Assembly: GCF_024323335.1 (NCBI RefSeq)
Contig: NC_066579.1
Span: 354,027,400 to 354,091,399 of the forward strand
DNA length: 64,000 bases
Source of the DNA: Lathyrus oleraceus
Taxonomy: Eukaryota > Streptophyta > Magnoliopsida > Fabales > Fabaceae
Direction: 5' to 3'
This document shows, piece by piece, positions 1-11,109 of this stretch. The notes below the pieces were generated by a model. It ran no database searches, was not told the origin of the DNA, and saw only the letters and a list, made by a program, of their open reading frames with translations. The position numbers and the translations under genes are program-made. The stretch's first letter is position 1. Every line of letters starts with the position of its first letter.

Positions 1-7
1 TCTCAGG

Positions 8-1939
8 TTACTTGAAAACAGGCACTATGACATTAACATCGTCATCTACATGACTGTATTGAACAATTTGAATCATGCCTTCATCCATCAGTCGTTGGAT
101 GTTCCTTTTCACAAACTCACAACCCCTCGGGTTAACACTACAAATAGTACAACCATCATGGCCGTGCTCACATTCACTTACCAAACAAACATCCTTATGC
201 ATCTGCACTAAGGACCTTCTGATAAAACGCACATAAAAAACTTTAAATTCCCCAAGACAACCATCCACCATATTCAAAGAAGAGTTCCCATGAGCGGGCA
301 ACGAGTTCGCTTTCACATTTGGCGCACGGTCCTGGAAGGACACCATACCACTCTTCATCAATTTCTGAATCTCATACTTGAGCGGATAACAGTTTTCAAT
401 ATCATGTCCGGGTGCTCCTTGGTGAAAAGCACAATGGAGCTCAGGTTTATACCACCAAGGAAGTGGTTCTGGAATCTTTGGCGGGTTTCTTGGTTGGATC
501 AGGTTCTTGAGAATCAAGGATGGATAAAGCTCTGCATAAGACATAGGAATCGGGTCAAAAGAGACCTTCTTCCTTTCAAAGTTTTATTGTTGATGATTGT
601 TGTTGGTATTGTAGTTGTTGTAGGTGTTTGTTCTTTGTTGCGGTTGTTGTTGTTGTTGATGTTGGCATTGTTGAACAAGTGTTGTTTGTTGATTAGAAAA
701 TACCGGGATAACGGAAGATACTTGATGATGATGATGTTGACGGGATGATTGATTTCTTCTGATCTGAGGCCTCCTCTGCCTCCCACTGCTTATTGCATTC
801 ATCTCACTTTCTTTCTTCTTACCAAAATTACTACCATACCTCTTGCTTGTTGATGCCTCATCTCTTGACAAACGTCCCTCTCGGGCTCCTTCCTCAAGCC
901 CCATCCCCATGTTTACCATTTCGGTAAATTCACTGGGGGCACTAGCAATCATTCGTTCATAGTAAAATGAACTCAAAGTTTTCAAGAAGATCTTTGTCAT
1001 CTCTTTTTCCTCCAAAGGAGGAGTGATTTGGGCAGCCAACTCCCTCCATCGTTGTGCATATTCTTTAAATGTCTCTTTGTTCTTCAGAGACATAGACCTC
1101 AACTGGTCTCTATCTGGCGCCATGTCCACATGATACTTATACTGCTTAAAAGCCTCCCCCAAGTCATTGAAAGTGTGAATACTGGCACTGTTCAATCCCA
1201 TATACCAACAAAGCACAGCGCCGATCAAACTATCTTGGAAGTAGTGAATAAGCAATTGGTCATTGTCGGTCTGAGTAGACATATTGCGAGCATACATCAC
1301 AAGATGATTGAACGGACAAGAGTTCCCCTTATACTTTTCAAAGTCAGGCACTTTGAACTTCACCGGGATCTTGACGTTGGGCACCAAACACAACTCGACA
1401 ACACTCTTTCCAAACAGGTCCTTACCTCTCAGCGTCTTCAATTCCTTGCGCAACTCAAGAAACTGATCCTTCATTTCATCCATCTTTTCATAAACATCCG
1501 GACCCTCAGGAGGCTTGGAGTGATAAATGGTGTCCTCTATGCGAGGCAAGGTGTGCACAACGGGAGGTGGCACAGACATGACCGGGCTAGATGTCGGCAT
1601 GGAAGCAAAGGTAGGCGCAAAGCCTTCGGGCACAAATTTGGACGGCATTCCCCATGGGAATCCGGCAGAGATAGTTGGCGCGAAATGGGCGGCAGCAGCA
1701 GACACGGTAGAGGTAACCACCTCTGAAATAACAGTCCTCGCAGGAGGAGTTGCAGGCGTTGGAGAAGATTGACTTTGAGCAGCAAGAACTGACTCCACCG
1801 TGGCAGTCAGACGGGCGATCTCATCCTTCAGCTCTCTGTTCTCTTGCTCTAGGTGCTCCATGATTTTCAAATGATTGGCTCGGATATTGTACCGGTGCGT
1901 CAGCTTGGCTAAAGCACAGAAGAAACACCAATCAGACAT
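8..1939 (-). pseudogene. Ogre gag (capsid, nucleocapsid-like) polyprotein, interrupted
   Basis: Gag packages the element RNA into virus-like particles. The frame starts near 1939, has an N-terminal helical stretch rich in Glu/Arg (HLEQENRELKDEIARL), a Pro/Ala-rich linker, then the retrotransposon gag (capsid) region around residues 170-330 with DFEKYKGNSCPFNHLVMYAR and KETFKEYAQRWRELAAQI. A Gln/Asn/His-rich tail is followed by a CX2HX5HX4C knuckle-like motif (CAFHQGAPGHDIENC). A TAA at 584-586 splits the frame; the same frame resumes downstream at 544. A second TAA occurs at the left edge (8-10), in a position where the homologous frame in element F reads through. Very similar to the gag of element F at the right edge of the window. 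Protease would lie beyond the left edge. Confidence 0.88.
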
Positions 1940-2164
1940 CTGGTGAAAACCTGCTTATGCAAATGATGCATGAAATGCAATGCTTGATTATTTTTATCTT
2001 CAAGGAACTTACTATATCATTTGCAAATATATATATTTAAATGGCAATTGCAACAATTTGATATGACCAAAAATTTATTTTTATTTATATAAATTGGAAG
2101 GATTACACTGAGTACAATTTCAGAAACCAAAATAAAAATACAAGAGAAAAGGAGACTAGTCATC

Positions 2165-3435
2165 CTAAGGATCCCTAACTACAATGTCAGAAGATCTGGC
2201 TGTAGATGCGTACTTCCTTCGAATGCAACGGATCTTGGTCTTAAAAGAAGCCTTCATCTGAGTCTTCTCGAGGATAAGTTGGTCAACAATCTTGTTCCAA
2301 GCAACGAAAGGCTGAGGCATGCTAGAAGGTGAAACCTCTGGCATCTTCAACTCCAAAGCCCTCTTCGTCACCCAAAGAGTGTAAGCTTCCAAAGCTACAC
2401 AATTGCACGGACCAAGCTCGAATCTTCCTTTCCTATGCACATTATGCCAAGCATTCACAATCTTCTATTTCAAATGTTGGGGATCTTTACCCTCTTGATA
2501 GAAAAGACCTTCTAACAACGTGTTATTAGGTTTGTCTCTCAAGGGGAACCCAAGTTGACGATGAGCCAAAGCAGGGTTATAGTTAATTCCTCCTTGTTTA
2601 CCATTGAGAGGAACATTAGAGAATTCACCACAACTATCAATAATCTCCAAACTGCTCAAAGACGAATCATACCAAACTATATCATCATTAGTGAGAGACA
2701 TAAGTCTCTGAGACCACCGTAGACATTATTTGTTCTCCACAAAAGCAGGTGTCTGAGGCAAGTGCGAAATAAACCACTTGTATAGAAGAGGAATGCAACA
2801 GACAATCATTCCACCACGCTTAGAATTCCTTAGATGCAAAGAGAAATACATATCACCCAACAAAGTAGGCACAGGATTCCCAATCAAGAAAAGTCTAATG
2901 GCATTAACATTAACACAACCGTCAATGTTAGGGAACAAAGTTAATCGATACATGAGCAACACAAAGATAACTTTAAAAGCATCCACATTACCGGCTCGAG
3001 CAAAGACAATAGCTTCCTTGATGAGGAAATCAGATGGCAACCCAAATAACCCTCCTTTCTTCACCCAATGAGCCTCTATCTCAGACTTCTTCAAGTGAAG
3101 AGCTTCAGCAATAATACTAGATCGGGGAATCTCCTCCAATCCACTAAAAGGCACTCTACTAGAAAAATAGGTATCTCCAAAAGATGAGAATACTCCTCCA
3201 AGGTAGGCACAAGCTGAAAATCTGGGAAAGTGAAACAACGGTAGAGAGGATCATAGAATTGCACCAATACACTCAAGAGTCCTTCAACCACATCAGCAGA
3301 CAAGATAGACAAAAGCTTCCCATGGTGTTGTTTAAAGTCCAAGGGATCTAATACAAAAGATGCTAGCTTCCTTAACTCTTTCAAGTCGGGACATCTGAAG
3401 CTGTACTTCTTAGTGTTCCTTCGTCCAAAATCCAT
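2165..3435 (-). pseudogene. Ogre ORF1 (plant-mobile-domain-like / DUF7745-like protein), broken
   Basis: Ogre elements carry an additional ORF between PBS and gag whose role is not established. This one starts at 3435 (MDFGRRNTKKYSF) and contains the typical LVQFYDPLYRCFTFPDFQL and TLEEYSHLLEIPI stretches. A frameshift near 3150-3240 moves the reading frame; it continues as FSGLEEIPRSSIIAEALHL and a conserved GGMIVCCIPLLYKWFISHLP segment. In-frame stops follow near 2726 and 2462, and the C-terminal piece ends at 2165 with a basic KTKIRCIRRKYAST stretch. The assignment to the DUF7745-like family is from memory of legume annotations. The lesions mean no full-length product is possible. Confidence 0.75.
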
Positions 3436-4271
3436 GGTCTGAAAATAATTGCAAATAATACCTTAGTTCCTTGAAATTTTCGTGTGATGAATGTTATGAT
3501 GCACATGAATGCATGAATGCAACAATCACAAATAAGGGATCACACACAAGGAAAACAAAGATCAAGGGATGAATCAAGTCATTGTCAAGATCAATCATCC
3601 ATTTCGATGGATTATGGTTACACCTTATCAACACCCAAGTTCCATTGATATTGATAAGAGTTGATTGGATCAACCAAGAATCAAGGGTTTATTGCAAGTC
3701 GCAAGCGTGGAGTCTGGGTAAGAACCATCCCAAAAGAGTGAACTAAGGATAAAAACCTGTAGATCATGTTCTAAAAAGTTCCCAGAGTCTTAATTCCATC
3801 TATCGGATATTACAGGTTAAGATGACTGACTCATCGACCCATAATATTCTCAAGAGAAACTCGTGTGAGTGTAGTATCACGTAACAACTGTTATAAAGTC
3901 TACACTTGAACAGTTTCCGCATTACGTCCTAAATAGGCCAAGATGGGGTAAATGTTCTACAGTCCTCAGCTTCTCAGACCCAAATTAGAGATAGTAATGC
4001 CTAACCACAAATACTTGTGTGACATTTCCAAATCCAAAAGAGTCTCCATTTAGTAGATGGATCTCAAGCCAACTTGTTAAGGACTACTCCACACAAGTCG
4101 AACATGACTATGCCATCCTCCTATCTTAATTGCACTCAAGTTCGGGTTAGAACTTATCTCACCATTCAGAGATCACCAAGCACAACAAGCAGATTATATC
4201 ACACATACATATATACAAACATCACATGAATATATACACACAAAAAGTAGGCTAAACCCATTGGAGACTAC
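3436..4271 (-). other. Ogre leader between PBS and ORF1
   Basis: This stretch of about 840 bases has no open frame worth reporting. It is the untranslated leader of element A, AT-rich, with no tandem repeats visible. Confidence 0.7.
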
Positions 4272-4289
4272 TCCCCAGCAGAGTCGCCA
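4272..4289 (-). promoter_or_regulatory. Primer binding site (PBS) of element A
   Basis: The plus strand reads TCCCCAGCAGAGTCGCCA, so the minus strand carries TGGCGACTCTGCTGGGGA. It is identical to the PBS of element G at 45946-45963. Ogre elements are known to use an arginine tRNA primer. A 9-bp spacer separates it from the LTR end at 4299. Confidence 0.9.
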
Positions 4290-4353
4290 CTTAATTTCTG
4301 TAGCGGTAAATTCATGATCATCAAGCTATGGATAAGCTAGAGATCAAATAACA

Positions 4354-4363
4354 AGAGTCGCCA
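4354..4363 (-). promoter_or_regulatory. PBS-like 10-mer inside U5 of element A
   Basis: The minus strand reads TGGCGACTCT, the same ten bases that start the true PBS at 4289. Equivalent copies sit at matching places in element E (36251-36260) and, with one change, in G (45893-45902). Function unknown. Confidence 0.7.
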
Positions 4364-4512
4364 CCACACTTTTATTGTTTCCAAGGGAAAAGGGAAAAAG
4401 TACGAACAAAACCCAAAAAGTAAGAAGTTTTCAAATCAAAACTATTAAAATGTCAGAGATTACAGGTAAGGGGGTTGGTTACACAGAGGGAAGGTGTTAG
4501 CACCCAAAGTGT

Positions 4513-4528
4513 CCTAGGTACTCCTAGG
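4513..4528 (-). other. AGTA-loop hairpin near LTR end, element A copy
   Basis: The minus strand reads CCTAGG-AGTA-CCTAGG, a perfect 6-bp stem with an AGTA loop. It is followed by GGGTGCTAACACCTTCCC, a block shared with elements E and G. Stem bases differ in E and G but remain paired, while the loop is unchanged. Confidence 0.7.
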
Positions 4529-7492
4529 GAGCCCTTTTTGTGTGCATATGTTTTTGGTACAAAGTGATGTTTACAAACAAATAGAATGGGGGGATGAGAA
4601 AAGAACTCATTAATTATATCTTTGTGTTTGGCAAGACCTTCGGTCTTGTTCCTACCTACCAACATAAAAATGAGAGATCAAAACCTCGTAGTTCGTGATA
4701 CAAATTTCAAAGTGGGTGCGTTGCTTTTAACAAAAAAAAGTTAAGTTTGAAAGGCACAAAGGCCTAAAAATGGTATGAATGAGTTAGTTCTTTTTAGTTT
4801 TTTTGAAAGTTTAAGTCAAGTATGGTTAAGTTTATTTACAAGTTTGATTTAAGAAAAGAAGTTTGAAAATGCAATGGCATAAGGCAAAAGTTTCTATCTT
4901 TTTTGCAAAATTGGTCAAAGTTTAGAACAAAATAAGTTCAATCAAAGAAGATTTTTGAAAAGGGAGGGAGATATTTTGAAATTAAATAAATGGGGAGAAG
5001 ATGAAGAGACTATCCTATGTACAAAATAAAAATTTAAGAGTTGAAAAGATCTGACCAAATGGGTAACAATCCAGTAGACAAGAATGTCAATAGAAACCCA
5101 GAATTTCCTTGGACTTTTAGAATTAAGCAACACACAAATGCACAATTATATTATCTTGAAGAGAACGGCATCAAATAAAGATGGCCACATCCAAGTTTAT
5201 CCATTCCATAATCTCCTTCAAGGTAGCCCATGTAACAGATGAATTCCACAAGTCACAAGTTCAAAATAACAGCTTCACGATGATCATGTTGCAGATGAAC
5301 TCAGAGGGATCTTGAATGAGGTATCAGATGAAGTTTCAAATTAAAAACACTTGGTTTCTCAATAAATTGGCATTGGCCAAGTCCTTTAGCATGGGAATGT
5401 TGCCTAAATTCTAAGTCCATTTGTCCAAGATCAAGTCAACAGTTCACACAAAAGTTTTTTAGGGTTTTTGTTGTTATTATGTACATTACTGGTCAAAGAC
5501 CACACAAACAAACAAAGTATACATAAACAAAGTATATCACACAATATGGTCCAAATGGACAAAGTGAAAATTGCATTAACATAAACAATTAGAATGGTAT
5601 GAACAATGGCAAATGTATAAATGCTAGAATCAAATGACATTAAAGTAAAGGGCTTGAAATTAAAAGTTAGTAGTTAATAGGTTAGAAGTTAGTATGATTT
5701 TGCTTTTTGCTTTTCATTTTTAGACATTCTTTGGAGAACACTCAACCCACTTGTCACAAGCATGGATCCTTGAACCAATACATCTTCCAAAGGAAGGAAA
5801 AAAGGCCAAGTTTCCACACAATACCATGAAAGAGGGGATAATTACAATCTCACTAACTAGAATGCTATGCCTTTTATGTCACAAATTTAGCGCTATGTTA
5901 AGCAATCGTAATTGGAATTATGTAGAAGTCACACCTATTTGAGGTCGGGCAATAGAATTTTGGTTTTAATGCATGTTAGAGACATAGTATTATGAACTAT
6001 GCTCATGAAACATATCACACACAAAAAGAATATGCAAAAGGTGTGGCCTAATCTCATCCATACTCATGTTAATTTTTCAATCAACTAGCTTTAGGACTTT
6101 GAGATATCATAGGCCAAATGAGATGAATGCATAAAGAAGGGGAATGAGATGAAGTGGGAGGGGAATAGATGAAATCTCAAATTGATCAAAGGAGGATTTT
6201 TACCAAATTAATATCATTCATTCATTTTGGGAGATGGAATGTACATTCCATCAATCCCCTAAATCCAATGATATTAATTTGACAAAGTCAAATCAACCAT
6301 GATCAAGGCCCAACAACAAGAGTCAAACATAAACAAGTCATCACAATTGGTCAACAAAATTATTTGGCATTTATTCAAATTAAAAAATACTAAAATAATT
6401 CATTTAAATTAAATATGGTTTGTTAAATTCCTAAAACCTCATCAAAACACCAAATAAATGGCCATGAGATTTATCATAGGTCAAACAAGGTCAAAGGACC
6501 TTGGAGAAAATTTTTCATATTTTTTAAAGACTTAAAAGTATTTTTAAACAATTAAAAACAAATTAAAAATCAATTAAATCATGAAAAATATTAATAATGA
6601 TCCAAAAATTATTTTTAATTCAGAATATGAAAAAGGAAAATATTTGAAATATTTTGGTGAAACTCTCATATTTTTTTGGATCAATATTAAAATTAATATG
6701 AATTAATGAAAATGAAGCAATTAAAATGAAATTCAAATAATCAGAAAAAACGTGGACCACTTGATCTCCCTCATTAATTGAGGTGGAAGATCAAGTGGCC
6801 ACCAGCGCGCGTTCCATGTGGTCTCTAGTCAACTGAGCAGCATGTGTGGTAATTAGAAACAAGACTCAGGATTGAAACAATTTAAATAGATCCTATGGTT
6901 GGAGACGTGCCAACACACGGTCGGAGCTGTAGCTCCGGTCTTTTTCTCCGGCGGACCTCATCAGACTGGTCCACCTTCAACCATCACCAGAATAAAAAAG
7001 GAGGACATGATCTAAAAGGAAAAATGGCGTAGATCACGAATATCACCTCAATTTTAACTAACTCCTCACATATAGAAAGATATGAGGAGTTGAAATTTGA
7101 GGTATGTCAACTGAGTTGCTTCAATTTGACCTCTAAGCAACTCAATCTCCTTGCCTACATTGGTAGGACTTCAGACAACCAAAGAATCAAGAGAATTGAG
7201 CAAGATTGAGAGAGAATCGAAGAGATGAAGTTTTCTGAAAATTACCTTCATTGCAGTGCAATTCTTGAGGTTGCTTGCTCCAAACACGATCTGATCACAC
7301 TTGAGAAGCTAGCAGGAAGTGATTGATGAGGTTGCAAGGCTTTGGATCCTGGACTTTTTGAATCTCTAACAGTTGAGATTCAAACTTAAATTTCAAGCTG
7401 AAATTTATCAGGTTTTCCTTTGGAATGAGAGGGTTTCAATGGGGGGAAAAGCTGGCGCGCATGGTGTGTTCAATTCTGAGCAGAAGGGGCTC

Positions 7493-7500
7493 TATTTATA
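7493..7500 (-). promoter_or_regulatory. TATA box of the element A LTR
   Basis: The minus strand reads TATAAATA inside CTATAAATAGAGCCCC. The plus-oriented copy of this LTR (element H) has the same box at 16057-16064, which supports it as the U3 promoter. Confidence 0.7.
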
Positions 7501-9016
7501 GATGCAGCTCATGATATTTGCACCTTCAAATTCACTTTCCAAAATTGGCAAATGATGATGCATGGGTGCATGGGCGTGTACAGGCCCATGAGATCATTGA
7601 TTAAGGTCCACAAATTAATGTAAGAGGGTCTGAAATGAACTTGGATTGCAAGGCAAGTATGTGTGAAGATTTGAAGTTTGATCTTTGCCAAATGATGATA
7701 CCATGTTCATGCCATGCGCAACCCTAATAATTCTTGTCCAAAATGGATGAACTTGGACTTTTTGGAAAGGTTAGATCAAGAGGAACAACTTTCATGTTCG
7801 ACACTTTTCTATTTGGAGCTTGTATCATGATGAATTTTGAGATGGAAGTTTGGAAATTTCAACATGTTGAAATTTTTTCTAAGTGTCAAGCCATATATCT
7901 CAATATTCCACCTTGCTTAACTTTTTATGTGAGCTTCAATTGAGAAACGTGTCTTTATCAAAGTTGTATATCTTTCAAATACCTTCAAAAGAGACATAAA
8001 TGTCATGTTATTTGGATTTGAAATGATAGAGTTATGCATTTTTGAAGTTTGGAAAAATCACCTGTTCAATGGTATAGGTCAAAAGTGACCTATAATGTAG
8101 CCTCATATCACATTCTCATAAAAGTTGAATTAGCTCTCACTCCAAACATCAAAGTTGAAGTATACATCTTCAATTTTGTTGTGCAACTTGGAAAGCTTTC
8201 ATCTCATAAAAATTGAGCAAGTTATGGCCTTGGGAAGTTGACTTTCAAATTAGGGTTTAGACAAAATGACCTATAATGTTTCAACATAGAAAATGGTTTT
8301 CCAAGCATAACTAGCTCTAGGTCTCAACATGAAAGTTGTTTGGAATGTTATTTAGAGTAAGGTTTCTCTTGGAATCATTTCATATGGTGAAAATTGTATG
8401 AGATAGTGTCTAGGGAGACTCGGTTTTGATCAGATGATTTCATCTGGCCAACCACCATCAACCAACATGCTAACCTTCAATTCTCTTGACTTTATAGGCT
8501 CATGGTAAATCATATATGCATAAGATGATGAAATTTTAAGTGTCCCTTGAGAGATTTGATCAATTGGTGAGATAGCTTGTTGGAGAAGTTACTCAAGATA
8601 CCCAGTCAAACTAGGGTTTCCAAGGCAAATCACCCTCAAACTCTTGAAGAAAACTTGATCAATATAACATGTAGTAATCAATGGAACTCATATATGATTC
8701 TCATAACCATTCTTGTATCAATTCAATGGTTGTGCTCTTTGTCATGGGGGTCCCAAACCATAGATGTGAACTTGATAGATCAATGGAGATCATGTCCTTC
8801 CTACCAAAGAGTTAAGCAAATGCAAAGACGTATTTTTGGTATTTTGGTTAGTAAAATGATAAAATACAAGTATGATACAATCACAAAGTGCTTGGTGATC
8901 TCTCCCAAAACAAACCCAATGAAAAGGGGTAAAGAGGATGCCAAGGTATGATCCCAATGCTAATGCTTATGATGAATTTGCATGAGGGATCTTAGGGTCA
9001 ATATTGGGATCTTACA

Positions 9017-9308
9017 GCTGCCCCTATTTAAGGATATTCTAACTGAGGAGGCGAAGGTTAAAATCTTCATGTCGACTCAGTAGAATGGGCTTAAATAACA
9101 ACATATAGAAACAAATTTTGGTCCCTAAGAGACCTCATGATGCGTATGATATGAAATGCAAAAGTAAATTCTTTGTGGGGAAATATTGCCACAAAGGAAA
9201 AGAACTCGGAGAGACCGAAAGTCCGCAGGAGTAAAATGCATTCTGTAAGGAAAACTCATTGGGGAGACAGAGACTCTAGGGGATAAAAGGATTTATGCGT
9301 AGGCCAGG
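9017..9308 (-). other. Ogre PPT and 3'UTR remnant outside LTR A
   Basis: The minus strand reads AAATAGGGGCAGC directly before the LTR, matching the PPT (ATAGGGGCAGC) that precedes the LTRs of E and G. The rest is G-rich Ogre 3'UTR-type sequence with GGGGAAA words. It ends where the Athila LTR of element B starts at 9309. No gene is present. Confidence 0.7.
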
Positions 9309-9698
9309 TGATCACACTGAATTACACCGTGTTTTTGACTCGGATTTCACATATTTATTAGGACTTTATTATCATTTTGTTTGTATTATGCTCTCTTTTA
9401 TCTTGTTTTCATATATTTAGCACTTTCGGACTCTTTTGGAAGAAACGAATCAAAAAGACCTAAAATTAGGGTTTTTCGACGAAATTACACACATGGCGTT
9501 GCACATGGCGGCCGCTATAGGAGAAGCCATGAGTCATCAACCATCAAATAGGAAGTAACCGCCACGTTCCCATGATCCACCCTATTTACACACATGGTGG
9601 GCGCCATGAAGGGATGGCGGGCGCCACCTTTGTATTCCACGTTCCCATTAAGGAGAAGTTGGAGGGCACCATGGTCTGTGCAAACTGCTGAAATCCTC

Positions 9699-9706
9699 TA
9701 TAAATA
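9699..9706 (+). promoter_or_regulatory. TATA box of Athila B LTR
   Basis: TATAAATA within CCTCTATAAATAGTTCG, placed about 390 bp into the LTR. It is the only clear TATA box in this LTR. Confidence 0.65.
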
Positions 9707-9935
9707 GTTCGTTCCATTTCACTTTCTAATCATCCAACTTAGTTTACAACACTAAGCATATATTTATCATTTGTAAAAGCGGTAATCCGTCACATCGGGG
9801 GGTTATCACACCTTAGTGACATTGAGTTGAGTCATTTCGAATTGCTGTCGTTTTTGGCTTCAGGAGTCGGAGGTTTATTTTTGTACCAGATTTTAAAGCC
9901 CTGCATTTGGAGCAGGTTCTTATTTATCGCTTTAT

Positions 9936-10146
9936 TTGTTTATTTTCCGCATCGCTTTATTTTATTTATTTTCCGCACTTGCTTTACTTTATTTATTTTC
10001 CGCACTCGCTTTTATTTATTTATTTTCCGCACTCACTTTATTTATTTATTTTCTGCACTTGCTTTACTTTATTTATTTTCCGCACTCGCTTTACTTTGTT
10101 TATTTTCCGCACTCGCTTTACTTTATTTACTTTACGCACTTTACTC
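9936..10146 (+). repeat. T-rich tandem repeat in Athila B LTR
   Basis: About seven irregular copies of a 25-35 bp unit built from TTTATTTATTTTCCGCAC and CTCGCTTTA. All three plus frames are open here (9827-10192), giving repetitive Phe/Leu/Tyr peptides. These are a by-product of the repeat and not a gene. Confidence 0.85.
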
Positions 10147-10927
10147 GCTCTCTATGCCTCACATTCTAAAACAAACTTTTCATCATGATTAATATCGTTG
10201 TGTTTGTTTGTGTTACCATGTCTGGCTAAATATTTTAAAGTTTAGAATGTAAGGATCGCAGTTAAAAAGATGTTTCACATACTGAATCTGTAGAAATACT
10301 TTAAAGGCTGTTTTAATTTTTAACTTGAGTTTTCTAAAATAAACTTGGTTAGTTTTAATTATTCGAGGAGTGCGAAAGCACCCTGGCTTAGTAACTAGGA
10401 ATTTTTATCACTTTAAGGAAAAACTATTTTTGAAACTATTTTCGGACACGTTGATGGATTTAAAATCAGGAAACTCCTTGCGTAAACTTTCCAAATCAAA
10501 ATTACTTTTCAACTAAGTTTACGAGTCTCATTTCTTAAAAATAAGTTTACTACTTTAGCGTTCTGCGCACCTTTTATAAGTGACAATAAAATGCCTTAAT
10601 TTAAGGGTAAACTCAGTTCTGAATATGCGAAAGCGACAGTTCCTGTTAAATGGATTCTTTTCAAGAGTAGAAAATATTGCCTCATAAGTAGTTCTATTTA
10701 GACAATCGAAACATCACTTAACTGACGTGAAATACATTCAACCTGTCTTTACCTGCATTTAAAATTTACCGTTATTCTGCAAACCCAATATCTCTTTTAC
10801 ACCGCCTTAGATAAACACTGTAACGATAGTAATCGATAGATTGACGATTGGTCTCTATAGGATCGATATTCTTTTATATTACTTTGACGTAATTCGTGCA
10901 CTTGCGAATGACATACGATCAAGTTTT

Positions 10928-10945
10928 TGGCGCCGTTGCTGGGGA
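10928..10945 (+). promoter_or_regulatory. Athila primer binding site, element B
   Basis: TGGCGCCGTTGCTGGGGA starts seven bases after the LTR end. Athila elements typically have TGGCGCCGTTGCCGGGGA, complementary to an aspartate tRNA by common assignment. This copy differs from that form by one base. Confidence 0.85.
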
Positions 10946-11109
10946 CCAACTTCGTCAAATTTTGTACCCTGTTGTTACACCGTCTAGACTAAGGCATTAT
11001 TAGCCGGTAAATGCGAAGAACCCGTAGTACCGGAAATTTAGTAAATCCTTTAGCGGAACCCGAACGTTATACTCGTACACGCCTCTTACTCATCTGAATT
11101 AAGAAAGCT

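Larger units (their letters stand above)
1..9016 (-). mobile_element. Element A: 5' part of an Ogre-type Ty3/gypsy (Tat) retrotransposon
   Basis: Read on the minus strand, the order is LTR (9016 to 4299), PBS, leader, ORF1 (3435 to 2165), then gag (1939 to 8), running off the left edge of the window. The extra ORF1 upstream of gag, the very long LTR and the PBS type are known marks of the Ogre branch of Tat elements. All coding parts are broken, so it is a relic. The LTR has PPT-like sequence directly outside it at 9017, which is unusual for a 5' LTR and suggests it is shared with a second element. Confidence 0.9.
4299..9016 (-). repeat. LTR of element A (4718 bp)
   Basis: The LTR reads TGTAAGATCCC at 9016 on the minus strand and ends ACCGCTACA at 4299, giving the canonical TG...CA. 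A PBS lies beyond the 4299 end and a PPT-like GGGGCAGC lies beyond the 9016 end. A TATA box near 7500 would put about 1.5 kb in U3 and 3.2 kb in R plus U5. The last 250 nt hold the hairpin and PBS-like word listed separately. Small open frames inside (for example at 7734-7943) are not conserved as proteins. Confidence 0.88.
9309..10921 (+). repeat. 5' LTR of element B (1613 bp)
   Basis: It begins TGATCACACTG and ends ATACGATCA, seven bases before the PBS. It contains a TATA box at 9699, GC-rich near-palindromes (for example GGCGGGCGCC around 9618) upstream of it, and a T-rich tandem repeat downstream. The left boundary is set by loss of Ogre 3'UTR similarity and the TG terminus. Confidence 0.75.

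Noticed and set aside
9827..10192. Phe/Leu/Tyr-rich ORFs resembling small membrane proteins
   Set aside because: They lie in a T-rich tandem repeat of the Athila B LTR, with three frames open at once.
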